64,000 nucleotides of DNA, taken from assembly GCA_016928995.1 (NCBI GenBank), contig JAFGJS010000151.1:1-64000 (forward strand), in the 5' to 3' direction. The position numbers were made by a program, and so were the translations under genes. The notes beneath the pieces were generated by a model. It saw nothing but the letters and a program-made list of their open reading frames with translations, had not been told where the DNA came from and made no database searches. How positions within the stretch are numbered: position 1 is the first letter of the stretch; each line of letters begins with the position of its first letter. This document shows positions 1-9,320 of the stretch, in pieces. The stretch is from Candidatus Sumerlaeota bacterium. Lineage in GTDB: Bacteria > Sumerlaeota > Sumerlaeia > JAFGJS01.

Positions 1-235
1 AACATTATCGCCAATTCTTTCATTCTTGAAGAAGTCACATAGCAGATTCACATTTCATATCGCAAACAATTTTCGACAAAATCCGCACGGACTACTCGTT
101 TATGTTTATCGATCCTTTGCGCGTTTTGCTTGCATCCTCGGCATGAGCCGGCGAAAATGACGCTCAATGTGCTGGACGCGCTTTCTGAGAAGATGCGTTT
201 TTGTTTTGGCATTTCAGCAGCGGAGCATCCCCATC
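1..235. other. Upstream region of the first gene
   Basis: No convincing gene, RNA gene or promoter was seen in these bases. They are more AT-rich than the coding sequence that follows, as expected of an intergenic region. The previous gene must end before the window starts. Confidence 0.4.
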
Positions 236-1981
236 ATGCCGCAATTCATCATCACGGCGGGTCCGGGTCAGGGCCAGCGTTTTGAGATTCAAAAACCATT
301 GATTTCCATCGGCCGCAGCCCGTCGAATACGTTGACGCTGAACGACAAACGCATGTCGCGGTTTCATGCGGAGGTCGTACAGCGCGACGGCAAGTATTAT
401 ATTCGTGATCTGGGCAGCAAAAACGGCACGCTGGTCAATCAGAAGCCGGTGCGCCAGGAAATGCCGTTGTGTTACGGCGATGAGATTGAATTCGGCGAAA
501 TCATCCTGACCTTTTGCCAGTCGGAGAGCGAGTCTCGTCCGCCGCGCGAGGCGACCGTGATCCTGGATAATTCCAGCTGGGGCAGCCTGCGCAAGGAAGT
601 TCCGGCGCAAATCAAAATTCCCACCACGCTGGCCGAGCTGCAAACGCGTTTCAATAAATCGAAGCAGGAGCCGGACGCCGTCGCGAGCCATCGGCTTGAT
701 GTGCTGAGCAAGGTGCTGGAAGGCATCCGTTCGATTCTTGATCTGAATGAATTGCTGGGCGCCGTGCTGGACAGCGTGATGCAGGTTTTCAAACCGGATC
801 GCGGCGTGATTCTGCTTTACGACAAGAGCGGCAAAAATCTTGAGCCGCGTTCGCAGCGCAATATCGACGGCGTCAGTGACGACTTTGCCATCAGCCGCAC
901 TATTGTGGACCAGGCGATTGAAAAAAAGGCATCGGTGCTGGTGGCCGACACCAAGCTGGACGACCGTTTCAACGTCGCACAGAGCATCATTCAAAGCAGC
1001 ATCCGCACGGCGATTTGTTCGCCGTTGATCTGCAAGGACGACGTGGAAGGCGCGCTATACATTGATACGCAATCGAGGCTGCTGAGCTACAACGAAGGCG
1101 ATCTGGACCTGCTGAATAACATCGCCGGACTCGCAGCCGTCAGCATCGCCAACGCCCGTCTGCACGAGCACATGGTGCAGCAGGCCAAGATGCAGCAGGA
1201 ACTGGAGATCGCCAGTCAAATCCAACGAACGCTGATCTGCCACGAGATTCCGCAGCCGCAGGGTTTTGAGATCGCCGCCGCGACGCTTTCCGCGCGCGAG
1301 GTGGGCGGCGATTTTTACGATTTCATTCCGATTGGCGATTCGCACCTTGGCGTGACGCTGGCGGATGTGTCCGGCAAGGGCGTGCCCGCCGCGATTCTTG
1401 CTTCCTCGTTGCGCTCCGCGTTGCAGGTTAAGGCGCGCGATTCACGGCAGGACATCAAGGAAATCATCCAGGACATCAACCGGATGACCTACCGCGACAC
1501 AATGGAAAACATGTTCGCCACGCTCTTTTTTGCGATCATCGACATTGAACAGAAAACGATGAATTTCATCAACGCCGGCCACGACGCGCCGTTTCTACTG
1601 ACTCCCGACGGCCAGGTGCGCGAACTGGAAGCTGGCGGCACGGTGGTCGGGATCTTTGAAGATACGCTTTGGGACAGCGATCAGGCTCTTCTGCCGCCGG
1701 GTTCGGCGCTGGCGATTTTCTCCGACGGCGTCACGGACATTCGCAACGCAAAAGGGGAGATGTTCGACCGCAACCGGCTCCAGAAAGTCCTGCAGAAGAG
1801 CCTGACACTGACCGCACATCAGATCATGGAGCGCGTCAGCGAACAGGCCTTTGAGTTCAAAGGCGACGCCGCTCAGTTCGACGACTTCACCCTGATGATC
1901 ATCAAATCGTTGCCCGCCGCTAACGATTTCCAAGAGCAGCAAGAAACCGAAACCATCGAGCATAAAGCGCTCCGCCAATAA
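236..1981 (+). CDS. FHA-GAF-PP2C (RsbU/SpoIIE-type) serine phosphatase
   Basis: A 581-residue cytoplasmic signalling phosphatase. Residues 1-95 form an FHA phosphothreonine-binding domain (GRSPSN, SRFHAEV and LGSKNGT). Residues 160-310 look like a GAF sensor domain. Residues 345-560 form a PP2C/SpoIIE phosphatase with the metal-binding GGDFYD and LADVSGKGVPAA motifs and a late FSDGVTD. Such enzymes dephosphorylate STAS anti-anti-sigma proteins in partner-switching pathways; the substrate here is not known. The frame is open from 167, but the ATG at 236 (MPQFIITAG) starts directly on the FHA fold and is preferred. No membrane segments. It stands alone and faces away from the next gene. Confidence 0.9.
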   Translation: MPQFIITAGPGQGQRFEIQKPLISIGRSPSNTLTLNDKRMSRFHAEVVQRDGKYYIRDLGSKNGTLVNQKPVRQEMPLCYGDEIEFGEIILTFCQSESESRPPREATVILDNSSWGSLRKEVPAQIKIPTTLAELQTRFNKSKQEPDAVASHRLDVLSKVLEGIRSILDLNELLGAVLDSVMQVFKPDRGVILLYDKSGKNLEPRSQRNIDGVSDDFAISRTIVDQAIEKKASVLVADTKLDDRFNVAQSIIQSSIRTAICSPLICKDDVEGALYIDTQSRLLSYNEGDLDLLNNIAGLAAVSIANARLHEHMVQQAKMQQELEIASQIQRTLICHEIPQPQGFEIAAATLSAREVGGDFYDFIPIGDSHLGVTLADVSGKGVPAAILASSLRSALQVKARDSRQDIKEIIQDINRMTYRDTMENMFATLFFAIIDIEQKTMNFINAGHDAPFLLTPDGQVRELEAGGTVVGIFEDTLWDSDQALLPPGSALAIFSDGVTDIRNAKGEMFDRNRLQKVLQKSLTLTAHQIMERVSEQAFEFKGDAAQFDDFTLMIIKSLPAANDFQEQQETETIEHKALRQ

Positions 1982-2003
1982 AAAAGCGGGGCTTCTTACG
2001 CAG

Positions 2004-2597
2004 TCAAGGGATGTAATGGTCACGTATGGACTTAGCCACAGCGCGACCCATCGCCTTGCAGCCTTTCGCCGTCGGATGCACGCCGTCCGAGCCGATGTAT
2101 TCATCGATATGCGGATACACGACGGAGTAAAGGTCGTTGATCGGCACGCCCTCGGACTCCATCAGCGCTTTCGCCGCCTTGTTGTACTTGATGACATCAT
2201 TGTTGTCCCACCACCACATGCCCGGCACGACGGGCATGGGCTTCACCGGCGTCGTGAGGGCGAAGATGATTTTCGGCGTATAGTCGCGCAGCCGGTTCAG
2301 GATGAACCTGAGATTCTCGACATACATATCCACCGGCATTTGCTCCGGGCTGCGATTCGGGTTGTGCCCCAGGTCGTGCAAGCCGTTGTTCCAGTGCACG
2401 ATTTGCGGCGTCGCTGTTTCCTTGATCCAGATGTCTAGCGTGCTCAGCGTGTATAAAGCATACTGGCAGTTATCCCAGGGACCGATCACGTAGGCATCGT
2501 CGCCCAGTTCCACGGTGGCGTACGGCTGGTAAAACTGACGGATCGAATCCCCCAGACACATCACGAGCTGCGGTGTTGATACGACCGGCAAGGCCAT
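2004..2597 (-). CDS. SGNH/GDSL-family hydrolase
   Basis: A 197-residue esterase or lipase of the SGNH fold. The nucleophile block is CLGDSI near residue 15, a block III-like WNNGLHDLG lies near residue 70, and the Asp-His pair is in DGVHPT near residue 172, so the catalytic set is complete. No signal peptide is visible, which suggests a cytoplasmic enzyme, perhaps acting on acetylated sugars; the substrate cannot be read from sequence. The start has an AAAGGA ribosome site eight bases upstream. It lies 47 bases downstream of the phosphofructokinase gene on the same strand and may be cotranscribed with it. Confidence 0.8.
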   Translation of the reverse strand: MALPVVSTPQLVMCLGDSIRQFYQPYATVELGDDAYVIGPWDNCQYALYTLSTLDIWIKETATPQIVHWNNGLHDLGHNPNRSPEQMPVDMYVENLRFILNRLRDYTPKIIFALTTPVKPMPVVPGMWWWDNNDVIKYNKAAKALMESEGVPINDLYSVVYPHIDEYIGSDGVHPTAKGCKAMGRAVAKSIRDHYIP

Positions 2598-2644
2598 TTG
2601 AATCGTCCTTTCTCAGCGCAGGGCTTGATAGCTCGCTGGACGAT

Positions 2645-3754
2645 TCAGTCGCCCAAATTCAAGCCAATCAAGCGCGCCGTTTGGATCATCGCATGATCCA
2701 GTGGAATTGTTTTCTTTTTCCCCGCCACTTGCTCCAGCGCAACAGGTTCCAGATGGTCCCCCTTAACGCCGATCATCACGCCAAAAGTCCCGTCAGCCAT
2801 CAACCGGGCGGCCTTGACGCCTAATTGCGTCGCCAGAATCCGGTCCGTCGGCGTCGGAATGCCTCCGCGTTGAATATACCCCAGCGTAGTGATCCGGGTT
2901 TCCATCTCCAGCCGGTCTTCCAGCATTACCGCCAATTCACGACTAGCCAGATGACGGCCTTCTTCATGCGCCAGAGATTTCGACACCTTCTTAGTATGTA
3001 TCTTTTGCTTTTTCTTGCCAACAGAATCTAACGTAATTGCGCCTTCGGCCACGCTGACCAGGCTGAAACGGCGTCCCCGGCTGCGTCGGTGCTCCAGAGC
3101 CGCAACAATGCTGTCGATATGAAAGGGAATTTCAGGGATCAGGCAAACATCCGCTCCACCGGCCAGACTTGCGCCAAGCGCCAGCCATCCCGCATTGTTC
3201 CCCATGATGTCAACCAACATGATTCGATGATGACTGGACGCAGTCGTATGCAGCCGGTCGATCGCCTCCGTTGCGATCGTCATCGCCGAATCATAGCCGA
3301 AAGTGACGTCCGTTTCGGCCACGTCATTGTCGATTGTTTTTGGTAGTGTTACGATATTTAAACCGGCCTGTTTCAGATGAAGGGCGTTCTTTTGCGTGCC
3401 GCCGCCGCCAATGCACACCAGGCAGTCGATCCCCAGACGGCGGTACGTCTCCACGCATGCGCCGGTCATATCGCGAAACGTGCCGTTTTGGGCGGGGTAC
3501 TTGTTCGGCTTGATTCGGCTGGTTCCCAGCACAGTCCCGCCGCTTGTCAACAGCCCGATCAGATCGCGGTCCGACATATGCACGATGCGGTTTTCGATCA
3601 ATCCGGTGAATCCGTTCAGAACGCCGATGACCTCCGCGCCGAATGCGTCGCGCGCCGCCTTGGCCACGCCGCGAATGGCGGCGTTCAGCCCAGGGCAATC
3701 CCCGCCGGATGTCAGGATGCCGATGGTTTTCACCTGGCTTGGTTGATAAGGCAT
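2645..3754 (-). CDS. pfkA: 6-phosphofructokinase (PfkA family)
   Basis: A 369-residue enzyme that phosphorylates fructose 6-phosphate in glycolysis. Family signatures are the N-terminal SGGDCPGLNAAIRG, PKTIDND near residue 138, and MGNNAGWLA. At the donor site Gly119 (E. coli position 104) suggests ATP, while Lys139 (position 124) is seen in PPi enzymes and in the long ATP enzymes of the X clade. The usual metal-binding Asp (E. coli 103) is Gly118 in the run IGGGGTQ, which is unusual. The frame is open to 3820, but the ATG at 3754 has GAGGA seven bases upstream. Family assignment is firm; phosphoryl donor is uncertain. Confidence 0.9.
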   Translation of the reverse strand: MPYQPSQVKTIGILTSGGDCPGLNAAIRGVAKAARDAFGAEVIGVLNGFTGLIENRIVHMSDRDLIGLLTSGGTVLGTSRIKPNKYPAQNGTFRDMTGACVETYRRLGIDCLVCIGGGGTQKNALHLKQAGLNIVTLPKTIDNDVAETDVTFGYDSAMTIATEAIDRLHTTASSHHRIMLVDIMGNNAGWLALGASLAGGADVCLIPEIPFHIDSIVAALEHRRSRGRRFSLVSVAEGAITLDSVGKKKQKIHTKKVSKSLAHEEGRHLASRELAVMLEDRLEMETRITTLGYIQRGGIPTPTDRILATQLGVKAARLMADGTFGVMIGVKGDHLEPVALEQVAGKKKTIPLDHAMIQTARLIGLNLGD

Positions 3755-3855
3755 GCTTTTATCCTCAACATCATTGATTTCGCTCTTGGGTATTATGCAA
3801 ATCACATTGCCAGAAAACAATCGTTAAATCAAAGAGGCGTCGTACATGCAGATGC

Positions 3856-5775
3856 CTATTCCTCATAATCCCAAAGGCGGGCTGTTTCCAGAGTCTCCTG
3901 TAGTATAATCGCCCGTTCTTCATCGGTAAAATCATTTTGGTAATAATCGGGCGGCGAGATCTGTGATGCGAAATAATCAATAATCGGTTCAGCGCCGGGG
4001 AGTTCGAGATGCTCGAACATCGCTTGCATTTTTTTAGCGGGCGCGGCGCAAAGGTCTTCATAACGGATGATCATCGTCGATTCCCGCAGTGCTGTGTTGT
4101 GCTCCAGCCTTTGATGCAGCCACCTGTACAGCACGCTCCAATAGCGCGCCCAGCCGCGGATCGATTGATGCGGATCGCCCCAAAAATCGAGGATTTCCCG
4201 CATGACTTGCGCGTCGCCGGTGTTGATGGGCCGCACATCGAGGCCGAATTCGAAATGTCCGGCTCGCTGCAAGTGGCGCAGGACCGCCGGATTTTTTTGC
4301 TCCATCCGGCAGAAAAGTTTATGCTGTTTGATCAGGCTGGACAGGTGCTGCTCCGGGCGCCTGATTGCCAGCACGAAACGCGCGTCAGGGAAGAGTTTCA
4401 GCAAGTACTCCAGCCGCGTGATGTTATAATTCCCCTTCGCCGCATAGCGCGGCGCCTTGCGCAACATCAGCATCTTTTGAAGATGCCTGCGATAGAACTC
4501 TTCAAACTTTGCGTTGTATGTCGAGGCGTCCTTCACGGAAGATTTCCGGATCGCATGCGCATCGGAAAAGAATGCCATCCAAAGCATCTCTTCCATCGCC
4601 TCCGGACTGTCCGATGTGATCTGGATGCGGTCTTTGTGCGTTCGTTCGGCCGGCATTTGCTTCTGGCGCGGCAGACCGCGCAGCATCGCATTCCAGACGC
4701 AAGGCGTGAAGAGGAATGGAAAGTCGCTATACCGGTGCGTGGCCACGTCCGGATGACGCGACACGATCTCAAGCAGGATCGTCGTCCCGGCGCGCGCAAG
4801 CCCGGTGATGTAGATCGGACGGTCGATGGGATGTTGGTCGAGTCTGCGGCGCAGCCAGCGCGTCTCAAGATTTCCCAGTTGCATAAAAGCGGGACGATTG
4901 CCGCAAACCAAGGCGCCGAGAAGCTGTTGATCGAACGGCACATCGGCTTCATCCGTAGACTTTGCCTCGGCCGAGGCTTTGCGGCGCTTCCGCGATGATG
5001 AAACGCGCAGGGCGATTGCGCCAATGATGAATGGAGTGAAGAGCCAGAATTCCCAACCGCGCATCCAAAGCGGCCCCAACTGAGTGAGTTCGCGACGCGT
5101 CAGGTCAAACTCAATCTTGTCGTACTCAGCCCACGCCGGATCGTCGGACAGGAAGCCGTTGGGATTGCCGATGAGGACATTCCACCAGCGCCGCCGGTGA
5201 ATCACGTTCACCGGCTTTTTCGCGGATATGCTCAACTGCACTCCTATGTCATCCGCTACCCAATCGAATCGCTCCGAGTCCGGCGACTCGTTTGCTTTTA
5301 TGAGCAAGGTTCGCTCAACCGGCGCCGAGTCTTCGATCGGGTAGAACACAGCGTTCAGCGTCTGATCGGGCATCGGAGGTTGATAGGTGTAAGAGTCGCT
5401 CAGCCAAACCAGCAGCATCAGGAATGGAATCGCGGAGACCAGCGTCGGCAGCAGCGCGATTCCGGCTTGGCGCAAAGAGAGCGTCAATGTATGTCCGATG
5501 TTGGCAAGCAGGCCGCGAAAGTCATGATCGCCGTCGATTAACTCGCTGCGCAGCCGTTTCAATTCCGCGCTGATATTGTCCAGCGCCGCTGTCGGCGCCA
5601 GCCATTCATAGAGGAAGTTACAGAGCCAGGCCAACGCTACAGCCCAAAGAATCATCGTCAGCCATACCGGCAGGAGCAGCTGCAACAGCGTTGCCGCAAG
5701 ATCGAATACGGGATTCAATAGATTGAAAAAGCCCATTCGCGCTCCGATGGCGGGGATCAGGAAATCACCAGTCAT
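3856..5775 (-). CDS. Membrane-anchored sulfotransferase
   Basis: A 639-residue protein. The N-terminal 260 residues carry hydrophobic segments (about 25-55, 105-125 and 235-255) around a charged extramembrane part. The C-terminal half is a sulfotransferase domain. YITGLARAGTTILLE near residue 320 is the 5'-phosphosulfate loop that binds PAPS, and IIRYEDLCAAP near residue 575 is a conserved downstream motif. It should transfer sulfate from PAPS to a sugar, lipid or protein at the membrane. Its start overlaps the stop of the upstream small membrane gene by four bases, so translation is probably coupled. The acceptor is unknown. Confidence 0.8.
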   Translation of the reverse strand: MTGDFLIPAIGARMGFFNLLNPVFDLAATLLQLLLPVWLTMILWAVALAWLCNFLYEWLAPTAALDNISAELKRLRSELIDGDHDFRGLLANIGHTLTLSLRQAGIALLPTLVSAIPFLMLLVWLSDSYTYQPPMPDQTLNAVFYPIEDSAPVERTLLIKANESPDSERFDWVADDIGVQLSISAKKPVNVIHRRRWWNVLIGNPNGFLSDDPAWAEYDKIEFDLTRRELTQLGPLWMRGWEFWLFTPFIIGAIALRVSSSRKRRKASAEAKSTDEADVPFDQQLLGALVCGNRPAFMQLGNLETRWLRRRLDQHPIDRPIYITGLARAGTTILLEIVSRHPDVATHRYSDFPFLFTPCVWNAMLRGLPRQKQMPAERTHKDRIQITSDSPEAMEEMLWMAFFSDAHAIRKSSVKDASTYNAKFEEFYRRHLQKMLMLRKAPRYAAKGNYNITRLEYLLKLFPDARFVLAIRRPEQHLSSLIKQHKLFCRMEQKNPAVLRHLQRAGHFEFGLDVRPINTGDAQVMREILDFWGDPHQSIRGWARYWSVLYRWLHQRLEHNTALRESTMIIRYEDLCAAPAKKMQAMFEHLELPGAEPIIDYFASQISPPDYYQNDFTDEERAIILQETLETARLWDYEE

Positions 5776-6029
5776 TCTTGTTTGTCGATGAACCGCGGGG
5801 TAACGCCAGCGTCATCGCCGCCATCTTCAGTGTCCGGTTCAGGATTCATCCGCTCGCGCCGTTTGCGGAGAAACAGCCGCAAGGGATACAGCGCGACCAA
5901 GAGCACTGCGATGATCACCCCGGCCAGCAGCGCGATGACATAACCGAAGAACTGAAGGCCGACTCCCGGCCCGACGTAGCCCAGCAGACACATGCTGATG
6001 AGCGGGGAAAGCAATACAGAGGAAAGCAT
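5772..6029 (-). CDS. Small membrane protein coupled to the sulfotransferase
   Basis: An 85-residue protein with one or two hydrophobic segments (about 5-25 and 27-48), a basic stretch (LRKRRER) and an acidic C-terminal tail. No known family was recognised. AAGGA lies nine bases before the ATG. The ATGA overlap with the sulfotransferase start suggests that the two products work together, for example with this protein as a membrane partner. That role is inferred from position only. Confidence 0.65.
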   Translation of the reverse strand: MLSSVLLSPLISMCLLGYVGPGVGLQFFGYVIALLAGVIIAVLLVALYPLRLFLRKRRERMNPEPDTEDGGDDAGVTPRFIDKQE

Positions 6030-6095
6030 AAGCTCAGTCCTTGTCTGAATCGATCGATTGGTGAAATTAATTCTGCCAGAGCCCTTTCGCCAGCA

Positions 6096-7475
6096 TTATT
6101 GTCCGGTCGAGCTGTGTTGTTGTTCTGAATCGCTGAGCGCGCTGGAAAGCTGAAGGAAAGGCAATTCCTCCGCCGTGAATCTTTTCGCGCCGCATATGAT
6201 GGCGATCCAGGACTTCCCTTCTTGCTCCACGCGATAAGGACTATGATACTCCCAGACAATCTCGCCGTCGTGAGTGATTTCGAAAATCCGCCCACGGTGC
6301 GATTCATCGATTAGTAAATTCTCATTAGGCAGCAGTTGCTGGCATCCGCGCCCATCCGAATCAAAGGGATGCTCAGCGCTGCCGTGATATTCCCATTCAA
6401 TTTTATTCGTTTTAGGATTATATTCAACAATCCGCGACCGTCCTTCTTCGCCTCCTTCTCCTTTTCTGCCGAGATTGTCAAATATCAATATGTTCCCATT
6501 ATCCAAAATATCGGGATCATGCTGTAGTATCCATGAATTCTGTGCGAACCATGTCACTGCTTTTGTCTTTGGATCGACAACAACCAGTGCGTCTATCTCG
6601 CGAATGGAAACAAGCAATTGCCCTTCTTTGGCGAAAGGAAATACTTCGCTTTCATGCTTGGTGATATAGCGCACTTTGTTACAATGAAGAACGTCTCCTC
6701 CTATGTCGTTTGATGAAACCTGAGTCCATGTGAAAGGCGAACGCTCCATTGCATCAAACATGGGTATACGCATTAACTCACGTCCATCTTCGGGTGTAAG
6801 CTGCACGAGGAAATCCGTCAGCATGAGATTTCTGGAAGGGATGAATTGTTGCGTCATTGTGTATATCTTGCCGTCTTCCCCGAGATCCAAATCGTGATGC
6901 ACATGCTCGGAATATTTCCAGATGACTCTGGAATCTTTATCAAGTTTCGCTAATCCATATCCATAGGGGGTTTCCGCATGCGCCTCGTAGAGCACAAGGA
7001 TGTCGCCGTTGGGAAAGAGATGGAAGTTCCGATACTGGATATACTTTTCAGGCACGGGATGTTCGAGATGTACGGGATCCGGCCATACATCATAGAACGG
7101 CCTGTTCCAACGGTACAACACGTTCCCCTGCATGTCGATCAGTTGAATCTCCGTGGAATGCCCCGAGCAAAAGACTGTGTATCCGTTGTAACAAGCCTTC
7201 GGCTGATAGATCGTCACTTCTCTTTTATCATGATCGACCGGAAAGTAGAAATCATTCAGCCTTCCCATCGAAAGCATTTTATGTCGTGAATGCTCCGCTT
7301 TCATTCCAACGAAGGCACGGTCAAATGGGGAATCCAAATAAAACGGAAAAATTTTAAAATAAACGCTGAACGCGCCGCCAAGATATAAGAGAAAGCCAAG
7401 ACTGAGCAGAGAACAGGCATAAATGAATTGGTCGAGCCATGGGCGTTGATTTTTTTGCTTTTGTTTGTTGGTCAT
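6096..7475 (-). CDS. Arylsulfotransferase-like (ASST-type) membrane protein
   Basis: A 459-residue protein with one N-terminal membrane segment (about residues 15-40) and a probable outside beta-propeller. Repeated His-rich blade motifs are visible: HLFPNGDILVLYE, HHDLDLGEDGKIY and HDPDILDNGNILIFDN. These match the PAPS-independent arylsulfotransferase family (Arylsulfotran_2). Known members move sulfate between phenolic compounds in the periplasm; whether this one is catalytic is not certain. A GTG at 7496 extends the frame, but the ATG at 7475 has AAGG five bases upstream. Base composition is AT-richer than in its downstream-strand paralogue (33% GC in 6481-6540), which may indicate transfer. 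Confidence 0.75.
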   Translation of the reverse strand: MTNKQKQKNQRPWLDQFIYACSLLSLGFLLYLGGAFSVYFKIFPFYLDSPFDRAFVGMKAEHSRHKMLSMGRLNDFYFPVDHDKREVTIYQPKACYNGYTVFCSGHSTEIQLIDMQGNVLYRWNRPFYDVWPDPVHLEHPVPEKYIQYRNFHLFPNGDILVLYEAHAETPYGYGLAKLDKDSRVIWKYSEHVHHDLDLGEDGKIYTMTQQFIPSRNLMLTDFLVQLTPEDGRELMRIPMFDAMERSPFTWTQVSSNDIGGDVLHCNKVRYITKHESEVFPFAKEGQLLVSIREIDALVVVDPKTKAVTWFAQNSWILQHDPDILDNGNILIFDNLGRKGEGGEEGRSRIVEYNPKTNKIEWEYHGSAEHPFDSDGRGCQQLLPNENLLIDESHRGRIFEITHDGEIVWEYHSPYRVEQEGKSWIAIICGAKRFTAEELPFLQLSSALSDSEQQHSSTGQ

Positions 7476-7502
7476 CTTAACCTTGCTTTGCTTCACATTG
7501 TA

Positions 7503-8849
7503 TTACGGATTCAATGAATTTTTTTGTGCATCGAGCTGCTGGAGAAACGGCAGTTCCTCAGCCGTAAAGCGTTGTCCGGAACACAGGTTCGGCGCATAGG
7601 ATACGCCGTTGAACACTAACTCCGTTTCGCTGTAATATTCCCACACAATTTCCTTTTCGCGGGTGACTTCCAGCATTCGTCCCTCATCGGAAACTGTAAT
7701 CAACACATTGCCGTTGGGCAAGGGTTGCTGGCATCCGCGAATTTCCGAATAGAGCGGCTCTTCCGCTGTGCCTCGGAATTGCCAGACGATATCGCCTTTG
7801 CGCGGATCATAAATCAAGACGCGAGAAAACATGCCTTCCTTTTCCAGGCCTCGGTTGTCAAAAAGGATGATGTCGCCTGTGTCTAAAATGTCCGGATCAT
7901 GTTGCCTGGCCCAAAATTGTTGCGCGGCCCAGCGCAAATTGCGGCTTTTCGGATCCAGAATCACCAAAGTGTTAAGTTCACGAAATGAAATCAACAGGTC
8001 GCCTGGTTCGGCGAATGGCAGCACGGCGGCTTGTTTCCGGGTGATGTACTTGATGGAGTTCGCATGCAGGCAGTCGCCGGTTTTATTTTCCAGCGGGAAA
8101 TCGAAGCGGGATTGCACCAGCGCGTCATAAAGCGAAATGCGGTCGATCTCCTGTCCATCCGAATTCAGAACTACGGCGTATTCCGCCAGGATCGGCAATT
8201 CAATGCCGGATGATTGTGGCGGGTCAATATATTTTTGAGTCAGGCAATAAATGTCGCCGTCTTCGCCGATGTTCAGATCGTGATGCGCGTAATCCGCGAA
8301 ACTCCAGATCAGCCGTGAATTCAAATCGATTTTGGCGATCCCGTAGCCATACGGCGTGTCGCCGTATCCTTCATACACCGCCAGAACATCGCCGTTGGGC
8401 AGCAGATGAGCCTGATGGAAGGTGATGTTGTGTTGATGCACGGGATGCTCGATATGTTTTGGCTCCGGCCAAACCTTGTGAAACGGCAGCGACCAGGAGT
8501 GCGCCATTTTTCCATTCATATCGAGCAACACCGCTTTCGGCGAACTGATCACGGTGCAAAAAGTATAGCCGGGCCACGTTTTTTCCGGCACATGACGCGT
8601 CACGCCGGTCGTAGCGTGAGCCTTGGCGTAAAAATTACCCAGTCGGGGCGCGCCTTTCGCGGATCGCCATTTCGTTTTTTGGGCTTCGATTCCAATGAAC
8701 GCTTTATTGAGAATGGAATAAGGGAAGATTTGAAAAAAGACCGTCGATGCGCCGGCAAGATAAGCAAGGCAGAAAATCCCTGCGATAAACATACCGCGAA
8801 ACCATGCGTCCAATCGGTCGGTTGATGACGAGTGAGATTTTTGCGACAT
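7503..8849 (-). CDS. Arylsulfotransferase-like (ASST-type) membrane protein, paralogue
   Basis: A 448-residue paralogue of the next gene on this strand, with the same layout: an N-terminal membrane segment and a propeller with HLLPNGDVLAVYE, HHDLNIGEDGDIY and HDPDILDTGDIILFDN. The tandem pair, 27 bases apart, probably arose by duplication followed by divergence or by replacement of one copy, since composition differs between them. The frame is open to 8975, but the ATG at 8849 has AGGAG six bases upstream. With the nearby PAPS-type sulfotransferase it hints at a sulfate-transfer function. The substrate is unknown. Confidence 0.75.
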   Translation of the reverse strand: MSQKSHSSSTDRLDAWFRGMFIAGIFCLAYLAGASTVFFQIFPYSILNKAFIGIEAQKTKWRSAKGAPRLGNFYAKAHATTGVTRHVPEKTWPGYTFCTVISSPKAVLLDMNGKMAHSWSLPFHKVWPEPKHIEHPVHQHNITFHQAHLLPNGDVLAVYEGYGDTPYGYGIAKIDLNSRLIWSFADYAHHDLNIGEDGDIYCLTQKYIDPPQSSGIELPILAEYAVVLNSDGQEIDRISLYDALVQSRFDFPLENKTGDCLHANSIKYITRKQAAVLPFAEPGDLLISFRELNTLVILDPKSRNLRWAAQQFWARQHDPDILDTGDIILFDNRGLEKEGMFSRVLIYDPRKGDIVWQFRGTAEEPLYSEIRGCQQPLPNGNVLITVSDEGRMLEVTREKEIVWEYYSETELVFNGVSYAPNLCSGQRFTAEELPFLQQLDAQKNSLNP

Positions 8850-9320
8850 GGGCGCTCCTGTTTGTTCAATCAATGCGTCTCTTATCGATAGCAAACCATT
8901 TATCCATGATGGAAAACAAATATGCAAGCATCGATAGAAAGGCCAGTTTTTGTTGCATATGCCTGACAATTGCAAATAAATATCCGTTCAGAGCTGAAAA
9001 AAACGCAAAAAAGACTTGATTTTCATCAGAGCCATGCATCTATATTATAACTGTTTGAACGTGAGTTGCACACACATTGCCGGTTTCCGTTTTTCTTTAC
9101 CACACAGGACGGCAAGCCTTTCTTCCATTCCCAAATTAAATTCCGCGTGAATGAAGCTGAAAGAGCGCCTTAATAAGGATAATACACCGGATTGGATTAC
9201 GGCTTGCTTTGATGGAGCGCCGCCCTCGAGTGAATGGGCAGTATCGCTTCATTGAGAATCCCCGAAGGCGGCTGATCAAGGCTTCGGCGCAGGACGCGCC
9301 GCATAAACGAACGGATACGC
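8850..9320. other. Divergent intergenic region before polA
   Basis: This 471-base tract separates the leftward arylsulfotransferase-like genes from polA. It is AT-rich and holds the promoter candidate at 9016-9046. Short open frames here overlap polA in other frames and look like chance. No RNA gene was recognised. Confidence 0.5.
9016..9046 (+). promoter_or_regulatory. Candidate sigma-70-type promoter for polA
   Basis: TTGATT and TATATT are separated by 19 bases in an AT-rich stretch. The spacing is longer than the usual 17. It would give a leader of about 270 bases before polA. The call rests on motif match only. Confidence 0.35.
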
